Assembly (NCBI GenBank): GCA_030043835.1 | Contig: JASHWY010000115.1 | Location: forward strand, 1 to 5,326 | Source of the DNA: Thermoplasmata archaeon | GTDB taxonomy: Archaea > Thermoplasmatota > Thermoplasmata > Lutacidiplasmatales > UBA184 | Length of the DNA: 5,326 nucleotides | Direction: 5' to 3' | Shown here: piece by piece, positions 1-5,326 of the stretch | Numbering within the stretch: the stretch's first letter is position 1 | Layout of the letters: each line of letters begins with the position of its first letter | The notes under the pieces: generated by a model | The model's input: only the letters and a program-made list of their open reading frames with translations | Databases searched by the model: none | What the model was told of the DNA's origin: nothing | Position numbers and translations under genes: made by a program

Positions 1-962
1 TGGCCGGGTGCCGCCGGGATCTCGCGAAGCTCGGGGTACTCCGCCCGACAGCGGTCGATGACGAACGGGCAACGGGACGCGAAACGGCACCCGGGCGGAG
101 GGTCGACGAGCGAGGGGACGTCCCCACCGATCCTAAAGTAGGTGCGCCGCCGGCTCGCGTCCGCGACGGGGACCGCGGCGAGGAGCGCCTTCGTGTACGG
201 ATGGATCGGCCGTTCGAGGACTCCCCGGACGGTACCGAGCTCGACGATCCGCCCCAGGTACATCACCGCGACCCGGTCGGCGACGTAGCGGACCGCCGCG
301 ACGTTGTGCGTGATCAAGAGGTAGGCGACCTCGCGTTCCCGCTGGAGCTCCACGAGCCGGTTCAGGATCTGGGCCTGGACCGCGACGTCGAGCGCGCTCG
401 TGGGCTCGTCGAGGACCACGAGCTTCGGGTTCACGCTCAAGGCGCGGGCGAGCGAGAGGCGCTGACGTCCGCCCCCCGAGAACTCGTGGGCGTACTGGTC
501 AAGACAGTCGGGTGGAAGGCCGACCGTGGGCAGGAGGGCCTGAACTTGGGCGCGGACCTCGCGCTTCGACGTGAGGCCTTGGGCCCGGAGCGGCTCCCCC
601 ACGATCTGCCAGACCTTGAGGCGGGGGTCGAGCGATCCGACGGGGTCCTGGAAGACGACCTGCACGTTGCGACGCCACTGTCGCAGCGCGGTCCCGGTGA
701 GGCCGGTCACGTCCCTCCCCTCGAACCGCAGCGCTCCCCGGGTCGGATCGTGCAGCCGGCAGATCAGCCAGCCGAGCGTGGTCTTCCCCGAACCGGACTC
801 GCCGATCAGGCCGACCGTCTCGCGGGGGCCGATCGATAGCGACACCCCGTCGACGGCGTGAATCGACCGCTGCGCCTGTCCGCCGAAGTACTCGGTCGCC
901 GTCCGCGTAAGCGGGAAGAACTTCTCGAGGTGGTCGACCTCGACGAGCGGACCGGGCATCAT
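1..962 (-). CDS. dppF: Dipeptide/oligopeptide ABC transporter ATPase, DppF/OppF type (3' end cut by window edge)
   Basis: This is one of the two cytoplasmic ATPases that would power a peptide/nickel-type ABC importer. The frame stays open for 320 codons to the window edge. Visible motifs are Walker A GESGSGKT (about residues 54-61), Q-loop FQDP (Gln105), signature FSGGGRQR (161-168), Walker B VVLDEP (182-187, catalytic Glu186) and switch His219 in ITHN. The family's C-terminal oligopeptide domain follows, with HPYTKALL (from 254) and PPPGC. Cysteines at 292, 298 and 305 are spaced CX5CX6C. Family members usually end soon after a fourth Cys, so probably only some 10-20 residues are missing. 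Two ATG codons stand in tandem at 962 and 959. I chose 962 because it gives an ATGA overlap with the dppD stop, as at the dppC/dppD junction, and sits closer to the GGAGGAGGT upstream. The signature has Gly where family members usually have Gln, and the H-loop has Asn where Asp is usual. The family assignment is sure; the substrate is unknown. Confidence 0.93.
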   Translation of the reverse strand, partial: MMPGPLVEVDHLEKFFPLTRTATEYFGGQAQRSIHAVDGVSLSIGPRETVGLIGESGSGKTTLGWLICRLHDPTRGALRFEGRDVTGLTGTALRQWRRNVQVVFQDPVGSLDPRLKVWQIVGEPLRAQGLTSKREVRAQVQALLPTVGLPPDCLDQYAHEFSGGGRQRLSLARALSVNPKLVVLDEPTSALDVAVQAQILNRLVELQREREVAYLLITHNVAAVRYVADRVAVMYLGRIVELGTVRGVLERPIHPYTKALLAAVPVADASRRRTYFRIGGDVPSLVDPPPGCRFASRCPFVIDRCRAEYPELREIPAAPG

Positions 963-2119
963 GGGATCCCCGGCACCTCCTCCGGGAAGTAGCACGCGCT
1001 CTTGTGGTTCGGGGCGGCCCCGGCAACGGGGGCGAGCGGCGGCCCGGGCTCTACCGTACACTGCGGGCGGGCGATCGGGCACCGCGGGTGGAACCGGCAC
1101 CCGGGAGGCGGACGGGAGAGGTTCGGGACGGAGCCCGCGATCGATAGGAGGGGCCCGTCCGTCTTGTAGCGCGTCGGCGCCGCCTTGAGGAGCGCCTTGG
1201 TGTACGGATGGCGGGGGGAGGCGAACACCTCGGCGACGGGGCCGAACTCGACGAGCTTCCCCGCGTACATGACGCCGAGCTCGTCAGCGGTCTCCGCGAT
1301 CACTCCCAGGTCGTGGCTGATGAACAAGATCGTGGTGTTGACCTCGCGGATCAACTCCTTCATGAGCGTCAGAACCTGTGCCTGGATCGTCACGTCGAGC
1401 GCGCTCGTCGGCTCGTCCGCGATGAGGAGCGATGGTTTCTCGCAGAGCGCCATCGCGATCATGATCCGCTGGCGCATCCCGCCCGAGAGCTCGTGCGGGT
1501 AGAGGTCGAGGATCGTCTCGGGGTCGTTGATCCGAACGAGCTTGAGATAGTCGAGGACCACCTCACGGACCTCGCTCGGAGTTCCCCCGGCGGCCCTCTC
1601 CACCTGCCGGCGGTGCACGGCGTCCTGTGCTACGCCGCCGGGGATGAAGTGGCCGGCGATCGTGTCGCCCGCGCGGGGGGCGGGGAGCTTCGAGTAGTCG
1701 AACGGAGCCCCGTCCGCCCGCACGAGACCACCGGGCCTACTTTCTCGAGCGCGGCGGACGTGAACCGCCTCCGCGACCTGGTCGTAGATCCGGAACGCCG
1801 GATTGAGCGAGTTGAGCGGCTCCTGGAAAATCATGCTGATGCCGGTGCCTCTTATCGTCGGCATCTTCCAGCGCGGCACCTTCACGAGGTCCACGCCCTG
1901 GAAGAGGATCCTCCCGCCTCCGATCGTCGCGGGCGGTTCGGGCAGGAGACGGGGGATCGCCTGGGCGAGCGTGCTTTTGCCGCACCCCGTTTCGCCCACG
2001 ATGCCGACGACATGGCCGGACTCAACGTCCAGAGAGACGTCGGAGACGGCGTGGAATCGCCCCGCGCCCACCACGTAGTCGATGCTCAAGCCGTCGATCG
2101 AGAGTGCGGGCGTCGTCAT
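959..2119 (-). CDS. dppD: Dipeptide/oligopeptide ABC transporter ATPase, DppD/OppD type, with an internal insertion
   Basis: This 386-residue ATPase would pair with DppF beneath the two permeases and hydrolyse ATP to drive uptake. Visible motifs are Walker A GETGCGKS (42-49), Q-loop FQEP (Gln99), signature LSGGMRQR (211-218), Walker B LLIADEP (231-237, catalytic Glu236) and SHD with switch His269. HPYTKALL (304-311) and PPPGC open the C-terminal oligopeptide domain, whose cysteines lie at 341, 347, 354 and 376 (CX5CX6CX21C). From Q-loop to signature is 112 residues, against about 60 in typical DppD proteins such as that of E. coli (recalled, not aligned). The excess, roughly residues 124-178, is rich in Arg, Gly, Pro and Ala. 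The open frame continues upstream, but similarity starts at this ATG, which forms an ATGA overlap with the dppC stop, so the longer reading is rejected. The stop overlaps the dppF start in the same way. The family assignment is very secure; peptide versus nickel or other substrate cannot be told. Confidence 0.95.
   Translation of the reverse strand: MTTPALSIDGLSIDYVVGAGRFHAVSDVSLDVESGHVVGIVGETGCGKSTLAQAIPRLLPEPPATIGGGRILFQGVDLVKVPRWKMPTIRGTGISMIFQEPLNSLNPAFRIYDQVAEAVHVRRARESRPGGLVRADGAPFDYSKLPAPRAGDTIAGHFIPGGVAQDAVHRRQVERAAGGTPSEVREVVLDYLKLVRINDPETILDLYPHELSGGMRQRIMIAMALCEKPSLLIADEPTSALDVTIQAQVLTLMKELIREVNTTILFISHDLGVIAETADELGVMYAGKLVEFGPVAEVFASPRHPYTKALLKAAPTRYKTDGPLLSIAGSVPNLSRPPPGCRFHPRCPIARPQCTVEPGPPLAPVAGAAPNHKSACYFPEEVPGIP
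975..983 (-). promoter_or_regulatory. Shine-Dalgarno sequence of dppF
   Basis: The minus strand reads GGAGGAGGT inside the 3' end of dppD. It lies 12 bases before the ATG at 962 and 15 before the ATG at 959. The spacing is long in both cases, which favours the upstream ATG. Because the stop and start overlap, reinitiation by ribosomes finishing dppD is likely to contribute. Confidence 0.55.
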
Positions 2120-3180
2120 ACCGCGGTCGGCGCCTCCGAGCCGGGCAGGTCCTCGCTCTCCGCCGGGGCGGGCGGGGGCAGCGGGGCCTCCGGAGGAGTG
2201 GCGACCGTGATCGCCCCGGTGCCCGTGCCGCCGAGGACCCGCCGGCTGCGGGGATCGAGGATGTCCCTCAGGCCGTCCCCGAGGAGGCTGAACGCGAGGA
2301 CGGTGACGAAGATCGCGAGGCCCGGACCGAGCACGGTCCACGGGTAGGCGGTGATCAGTCCCGACCCTTGGTAGTACGAGATCATGCTGCCCCACTCGGC
2401 CGTGCTCGGGTAGGCGACCCCGAGACCCACGAAGCCGATCGTGGAGAGCGTCACGAGCACGGTGCCGATATCGAGCGTGAAGTAGACGACGACGGGTTCG
2501 AGCACGTTCCTTAAGATATGTCGGAGCACGATCCGCCCGTCGGTCACGCCCGCCGCTCGGGCGGCCGAGACGTACGGGAGGTGCTTCACCGCCAACGTCT
2601 CGCCACGAACGAGACGGACGTAGTACGGCCACCACGTAAGGAGGATGGCGACGATGAGCTGCCAGACCCCGCGCCCCAGCGAGACCGCGATCGCGAGCGC
2701 GAGAATGAGGCTCGGGAAGGCGAGGAAGATGTCGGTGATCCGCATGATGACGACGGAGAGGGCCCCGCTCGCCGATCCGGGCCGGTCCCAGTACCCCGCG
2801 ATAAGCCCGAGCACTCCACCCCCGATCATGGCGGCCCCGGCGATCGCGAAGGCGATCTCGAGGTCGAGCGGAAGGGCGTAGAGCGTTTCGGAGTAGATGT
2901 CGAGGCCGAGCCCGTCGGTGCCGAACGGGTGCGCCCCCGAGGGACCCTGGTTGTAGGCGGTCGTGATCTGGTCCGGACCGTACGGAGCGAGCACGTGAGG
3001 GGCGACCACCATGAGGAGGGCGGCGATGCAGAGGATCGCGACCACGACGAACCCGACGAACGTGAGCGGATTCGCCTTCAGCACACGATAGAAGGTGCGG
3101 AGCCCGACGTAGACCTGGCGGGCGCTCTGGCCGGCCGACGCTCGAGGGGGGAAGTTCGCCACGGCCCCGGAGGTCGCCAC
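2116..3180 (-). CDS. dppC: Dipeptide/oligopeptide ABC transporter permease, DppC/OppC type
   Basis: This is the second membrane subunit of the importer, 354 residues with a GTG start. Around residues 40-62 is the first membrane segment. The family motif FGTDGLGLDIYS follows at 86-97, then hydrophobic segments near 107-130, 148-168, 171-188, 228-255 and 283-302. The cytoplasmic coupling (EAA) loop is YVSAARAAGVTDGRIVLRHI (203-222), which docks on the ATPases in this family. The usual end of the fold, GDGLRDILDPRSRR, is reached at 301-314. After it comes an extra tail of about 40 residues rich in Pro, Ala, Gly and Glu. Two GTG starts are possible. The one at 3180 is preferred because GGAGGT lies 6 bases before it; the one at 3201 would overlap dppB by 17 bases. 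The family motif has Leu where Arg is common (G-R-D). The stop forms an ATGA overlap with dppD. Confidence 0.94.
   Translation of the reverse strand: MATSGAVANFPPRASAGQSARQVYVGLRTFYRVLKANPLTFVGFVVVAILCIAALLMVVAPHVLAPYGPDQITTAYNQGPSGAHPFGTDGLGLDIYSETLYALPLDLEIAFAIAGAAMIGGGVLGLIAGYWDRPGSASGALSVVIMRITDIFLAFPSLILALAIAVSLGRGVWQLIVAILLTWWPYYVRLVRGETLAVKHLPYVSAARAAGVTDGRIVLRHILRNVLEPVVVYFTLDIGTVLVTLSTIGFVGLGVAYPSTAEWGSMISYYQGSGLITAYPWTVLGPGLAIFVTVLAFSLLGDGLRDILDPRSRRVLGGTGTGAITVATPPEAPLPPPAPAESEDLPGSEAPTAV
2133..2137 (-). promoter_or_regulatory. Probable Shine-Dalgarno sequence of dppD
   Basis: GGAGG on the minus strand lies 13 bases before the dppD ATG, within the last codons of dppC. The spacing is longer than usual. 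Coupling through the ATGA overlap with the dppC stop is probably as important as this site. Confidence 0.4.
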
Positions 3181-3184
3181 GAAG

Positions 3185-4207
3185 CTACCTCCACTCCACA
3201 CGGGGATCGAGGACCCCGTAGAGGATGTCCGCGACCAGGTTGGCGATGACGACCCCGACCGCGAAGACGACGACGACGGCGACCGCTCCGTCGAAGTTGG
3301 GAGGGGCGCCTCCTCCGCCGATCGACGTGTAGGCGTACGCCCCGATCCCCGGCCAGCCGAACACCTCCTCGATGACCACCGTTCCCGCGAGGAGGCCCCC
3401 GGCCGTCACCCCGAGCACGGTCGTGGTCGTGATGAGGGCGTTCCTCAGGGCGTGCTTGTACATCACCCAGAACTCCGAGAGCCCCTTCATCCTCGCGCTT
3501 TTGACGAAGTCGAGCGGGATCACCTCGAGCATCGAGCTCCGGGTCATCCGGGTCGCGATTCCCATATTGATGAACGCGAGGACCGAGGCGGGAAGCAGGA
3601 GGTGCGCGAACGCGTCGACCGTCCAGTGGGGGTTGAGGGCGATCATCGCGTCGATGACCGAGAAGTGCGTGTACTGTGGGAACGGCGGAGGGCTCGACGT
3701 GTACTCGCCGTGCGACGGTAACCCCAGGTACGGGGCGAGAAAGATCGCCGCGATGACGGCCCCGAGGTACGTCGGGGTCGCCCACCCGGTGAGGTAGAAG
3801 ATCCGCACCAGGTGGTCGCCCCATCGGCCGGCCGATTGGGCCGCGATCACCCCGAGCGGGATCCCGATCACGATCATGAGGAAGAGCGAGGCGAAGACGA
3901 GCTCGAGCGTCGCCGGGACGCCGGTCGCGATCGCGGGATAGACGGCGACTCCGGTAACGGACGCGCCCCAGTTGCCGCCGAGGAAGTTCACGAAGTACGT
4001 CCAGAACTGGCTTAAGATCGGCTGGCTGAACTGCGCCTCGCAGTGCGATAGGGTGTCCGCCGAGGCGTGCGGAAACCAGACCGAGCAGTTGACCGTGCTG
4101 ATGTGAGTGAAGACGAAGGCGAGGATCATGATCCCGAAGACGACCGGGACGAGCTGAAGGAGCCGCTTTCCGATGAAGACCGCGAGATCGCTCGGACTAC
4201 GGCCCAT
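3185..4207 (-). CDS. dppB: Dipeptide/oligopeptide ABC transporter permease, DppB/OppB type
   Basis: This is the first gene of the importer operon and encodes the other membrane subunit, 340 residues, a normal length for the family. A short cytoplasmic N-terminus leads into a first membrane segment at about 15-36 (GKRLLQLVPVVFGIMILAFV). A large outer loop follows, then segments near 98-123 (ATLELVFASLF, GIPLGVIAA), 136-160, 200-217, 255-281 and 305-330. The EAA coupling loop is DFVKSARMKGLSEFWVMYKH (233-252), followed by ALRNALI. VIEEVFGWPGIG (278-289) and the C-terminal DILYGVLDPRVEW are also typical. Two cysteines (41 and 56) lie in the first outer loop and could form a disulfide. The ATG has AGGAGGT 7 bases before it, with no competing start. 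It is separated from dppC by 4 bases, so the two are co-expressed. Confidence 0.95.
   Translation of the reverse strand: MGRSPSDLAVFIGKRLLQLVPVVFGIMILAFVFTHISTVNCSVWFPHASADTLSHCEAQFSQPILSQFWTYFVNFLGGNWGASVTGVAVYPAIATGVPATLELVFASLFLMIVIGIPLGVIAAQSAGRWGDHLVRIFYLTGWATPTYLGAVIAAIFLAPYLGLPSHGEYTSSPPPFPQYTHFSVIDAMIALNPHWTVDAFAHLLLPASVLAFINMGIATRMTRSSMLEVIPLDFVKSARMKGLSEFWVMYKHALRNALITTTTVLGVTAGGLLAGTVVIEEVFGWPGIGAYAYTSIGGGGAPPNFDGAVAVVVVFAVGVVIANLVADILYGVLDPRVEWR
3187..3192 (-). promoter_or_regulatory. Shine-Dalgarno sequence that sets the dppC start
   Basis: GGAGGT on the minus strand lies 6 bases before the GTG at 3180. Its last base is the first base of the dppB stop codon (TAG at 3187-3185). 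This is the best evidence that dppC starts at 3180 and not at the upstream in-frame GTG (3201), and it suggests that ribosomes ending dppB can start dppC. Confidence 0.75.
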
Positions 4208-4212
4208 CGCCC

Positions 4213-4232
4213 GAACCTCCTATCGGAGGCCC
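4213..4232 (-). other. Leader hairpin that sequesters the dppB Shine-Dalgarno
   Basis: In the dppB mRNA, GGGCCUCC (4232-4225) can pair with GGAGGUUC (4220-4213) around a GAUA loop (4224-4221). This gives 8 pairs: six Watson-Crick and two G-U. The inner five pairs are a perfect CCUCC/GGAGG. The 3' arm is the ribosome-binding site, so the folded form would block 30S binding. This resembles the expression platform of translational regulators. The pairing is visible in the sequence; a regulatory role is inference. No known riboswitch class is recognised upstream. Confidence 0.55.
4215..4221 (-). promoter_or_regulatory. Strong Shine-Dalgarno sequence of dppB
   Basis: The minus strand reads AGGAGGT, matching the conserved CACCTCCT at the 3' end of 16S rRNA over seven bases. 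The GGAGG core lies 8 bases before the ATG at 4207, which is close to optimal and fixes the dppB start. Confidence 0.85.
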
Positions 4233-4245
4233 GGCGGACCCGCCG
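4232..4245 (-). other. Second small hairpin in the dppB leader
   Basis: The leader reads CGGCGGGUCCGCCG, an inverted repeat able to form at least five GC pairs around a four-base loop. It directly abuts the hairpin over the ribosome-binding site and shares one base with it. It may be structural, or simply a by-product of the high GC content. Confidence 0.35.
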
Positions 4246-4277
4246 ACCCACGCATCTGGGGACTTACGAAGTTCACC

Positions 4278-4284
4278 TATTAAT
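4278..4284 (-). promoter_or_regulatory. Candidate archaeal-type TATA box for the dpp operon
   Basis: The minus strand reads ATTAATA within CACATTAATAGG, the only AT-rich patch in an otherwise very GC-rich intergenic region. If it is a TATA box, transcription would start about 25 bases downstream, near 4256. That would give a leader of about 50 bases holding both hairpins and the Shine-Dalgarno. There is no clear purine-rich BRE upstream, and no bacterial -35 box at the expected distance, so the call is tentative. Confidence 0.45.
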
Positions 4285-4304
4285 GTGCGTACGGGGCCCC
4301 CGCC

Positions 4305-4320
4305 GGCCCCCGCGGGGACC
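4305..4320 (-). terminator. GC-rich hairpin just after the aminotransferase stop, possible 3' end signal
   Basis: GGUCCCCGCGGGGGCC begins 4 bases after the stop codon and can form a six-pair stem, one pair being G-U, with a CGCG loop. Another self-complementary block, GGGGCCCC, lies at 4293-4300. Neither is followed by a U-run, so this is not a classical intrinsic terminator. It could protect the 3' end or slow the polymerase. Some transcription could read through into the dpp operon. Confidence 0.3.
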
Positions 4321-4324
4321 TCTC

Positions 4325-5326
4325 CTACAGCTGGTAGTCGCGCGGGAGGGTCTTCAATTCGGCGAACGTCTCGTTCGCGACGGCGATGAACCGCTCGATG
4401 TCCTTGTCGGTGTGGGCGCTCGAGAGCGTGATCCGCTCGTAGTTGTCGGGGTGAATGTAGATCCCCTTATCGAGCAAAAGCTGGTGATGCCGAAGGAAGA
4501 GGTTCCAGTCGATCTGGAGCGACTCCCGGTAGTTCACGATCTTCTTCCTCCGGGTGAAGAAGAACTGGAGCATCCCATTGACCGACTGCACGAGGAGCGA
4601 GATCTTCGCGTCCTTCGCGGCGTCCTCGAGGCCCTTCTGGAGCTTCTCGGTCTGGCGGGCGAACCGGGCGTAGAGCTCTTCCCCTCCCTTATGGAGCGTT
4701 TTCAAGTTCGCGAGCGTGCCGGCGAGGGAGAGGTTGTTCGCGAAGTACGTCCCGCCGAACGAGATGCGGCCGGGGGCGATCAGGTCCATGTACTCGGTCT
4801 TTCCCGACACCGCGGAGATGGTGACACCGCCCCCCAGGGCTTTCGCCCAGCACGAAAGGTCCGGCTCGATCCCGTAGAGTTGCTGCGCCCCGCCGGGTGC
4901 GACGCGGAATCCGGTGAACACCTCGTCGAAGATCACGAGGAGCTCGTTCTGGTGAGCGATCTCAACGAGGCGTTTCAGATAGTCCGGTAGGGGCTCGATC
5001 ACGCCGGCGTTCGCCATGATCGGTTCTAAGATCACGCAGGCGAGCCGGTCCCGGTACCGTTTCACCATCCGCTCGAACGACGTGAGGGAGTTGAACTGGG
5101 CCACCATCACGTAGTCCGTCACCCCGGGTGGGATCCCGGCCGAGTTGGGTAGCGGTCGCGGGAACTCGTCGAGCCCCGCCACGATCGGTGGCGCCTCCGC
5201 GCTGATGAGCGCGTAATCGTGCTGGCCGTGGTAGTGGCCTTCGAACTTCAAGATCGCGTCCTTCCCCGTGACGGCCCGAGCGATCCGGATCGCGTTCATG
5301 GTCGCGTCGGACCCGTTCGAGCAGAA
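4325..5326 (-). CDS. Class III PLP aminotransferase, glutamate-1-semialdehyde aminomutase-like (5' end cut by window edge)
   Basis: The visible 333 residues are the C-terminal three quarters of a fold-type I PLP enzyme. The frame is open to the window edge, so the internal Met at 5299 is not the start. The first residues, FCSNGSDATMNAIRIARAVTG, contain the cofactor phosphate loop. HYHG (31-34) supplies the ring-stacking Tyr, FDEVFTGFR (133-141) the Asp/Glu that contact the pyridine nitrogen region, and AKALGGG the Schiff-base lysine (Lys162). EPIMANAGVIEPLPDYL, GGAQQLYGIEPDL and SSAHTDKDIERF closely follow the HemL pattern, in which glutamate-1-semialdehyde is isomerised to 5-aminolevulinate for tetrapyrrole synthesis. 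Several motifs depart from canonical HemL, however: NGSDAT for NSGTEAT, AKALGGGV for GKIIGGGL, and GTYFANNLSLAG for GTLSGNPLAMAA. A different amine or beta-amino acid substrate is therefore possible. About 110-120 N-terminal residues are missing. The fold is certain; the reaction is not. Confidence 0.9.
   Translation of the reverse strand, partial: FCSNGSDATMNAIRIARAVTGKDAILKFEGHYHGQHDYALISAEAPPIVAGLDEFPRPLPNSAGIPPGVTDYVMVAQFNSLTSFERMVKRYRDRLACVILEPIMANAGVIEPLPDYLKRLVEIAHQNELLVIFDEVFTGFRVAPGGAQQLYGIEPDLSCWAKALGGGVTISAVSGKTEYMDLIAPGRISFGGTYFANNLSLAGTLANLKTLHKGGEELYARFARQTEKLQKGLEDAAKDAKISLLVQSVNGMLQFFFTRRKKIVNYRESLQIDWNLFLRHHQLLLDKGIYIHPDNYERITLSSAHTDKDIERFIAVANETFAELKTLPRDYQL

Noticed and set aside
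182..204. A 23-base near-identical sequence at 182-204 and 1189-1211, and another shared stretch near 384-410 and 1392-1417
   Set aside because: These encode the same HPYTKALL and Walker B/D-loop motifs in the paralogous ATPases DppF and DppD, so they reflect gene homology and codon bias, not a mobile or regulatory repeat.
201..839. Plus-strand open frame of 212 codons opposite dppF
   Set aside because: Its product is Asp/Arg/Glu-rich with no domain or hydrophobic core, and the opposite strand encodes a complete set of ABC ATPase motifs. It is a shadow caused by high GC at third positions.
1737..1985. Frameshift within dppD suggested by a second minus-strand frame
   Set aside because: The main frame carries Walker A, Q-loop, signature, Walker B and H-loop in order without interruption, so no frameshift is needed.
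1208..2347. Long plus-strand open frame opposite dppD and the end of dppC
   Set aside because: It spans two genes with clear motifs on the other strand, and its composition is charged and repetitive, as expected of an antisense shadow.
2120..2635. Possible 172-residue N-terminal extension of DppD
   Set aside because: The frame is open but Arg-rich and antithetical to the dppC membrane-protein frame on the same strand. Similarity to DppD begins at the ATG at 2119, which overlaps the dppC stop.
3181..3201. GTG at 3201 as the dppC start
   Set aside because: It lies inside dppB without a good Shine-Dalgarno, whereas the GTG at 3180 has GGAGGT at 6 bases.
2518..3249. Plus-strand open frame opposite dppC
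   Set aside because: It is extremely Asp/Glu/Arg-rich, the complement of hydrophobic membrane-segment codons in dppC, with no independent sign of coding.
4067..4990. Plus-strand open frame across the dppB start, the intergenic region and the aminotransferase end
   Set aside because: It runs through promoter and hairpin sequence and two well-supported genes on the other strand, and shows no recognisable domain.

Overview
The window is GC-rich, with strong G/C preference at third codon positions, and every gene I can support lies on the minus strand. It comes from a prokaryote. One non-coding signal leans towards a high-GC archaeon: an AT-rich TATA-box-like heptamer stands alone about 70 bases upstream of the transporter operon, with no recognisable bacterial -35/-10 pair. 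The domain of life is not settled by this window. Strong Shine-Dalgarno sequences are present, and gene junctions overlap tightly.

Reading in the direction of transcription (right to left), the first gene is the C-terminal three quarters of a PLP-dependent class III aminotransferase of the glutamate-1-semialdehyde aminomutase type (4325-5326, 5' end cut by the window edge). A 117-base intergenic stretch follows (4208-4324). It holds a GC-rich hairpin just after the aminotransferase stop, a TATA-like promoter, and two further hairpins in the predicted leader. The second leader hairpin buries the Shine-Dalgarno sequence of the next gene.

The rest is a four-gene peptide/nickel-type (Dpp/Opp) ABC importer operon: dppB permease (3185-4207), dppC permease (2116-3180), dppD ATPase (959-2119) and dppF ATPase (1-962, last residues cut off). 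The junctions are a 4-base gap with the dppC Shine-Dalgarno overlapping the dppB stop, an ATGA overlap at dppC/dppD and another ATGA overlap at dppD/dppF. This implies one mRNA and coupled translation. The two permeases would form the membrane channel and DppD/DppF the paired ATPases. The extracytoplasmic substrate-binding protein is not in the window, so the substrate cannot be named.

Most of the window is an ordinary transporter operon. The points worth a second look are the occluded ribosome-binding site of dppB, an insertion of roughly 50 residues in DppD between the Q-loop and the signature motif, an altered signature motif in DppF, a Pro/Ala-rich C-terminal tail on DppC, and the atypical motifs of the aminotransferase. 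I saw no mobile element, CRISPR array, tRNA or rRNA.
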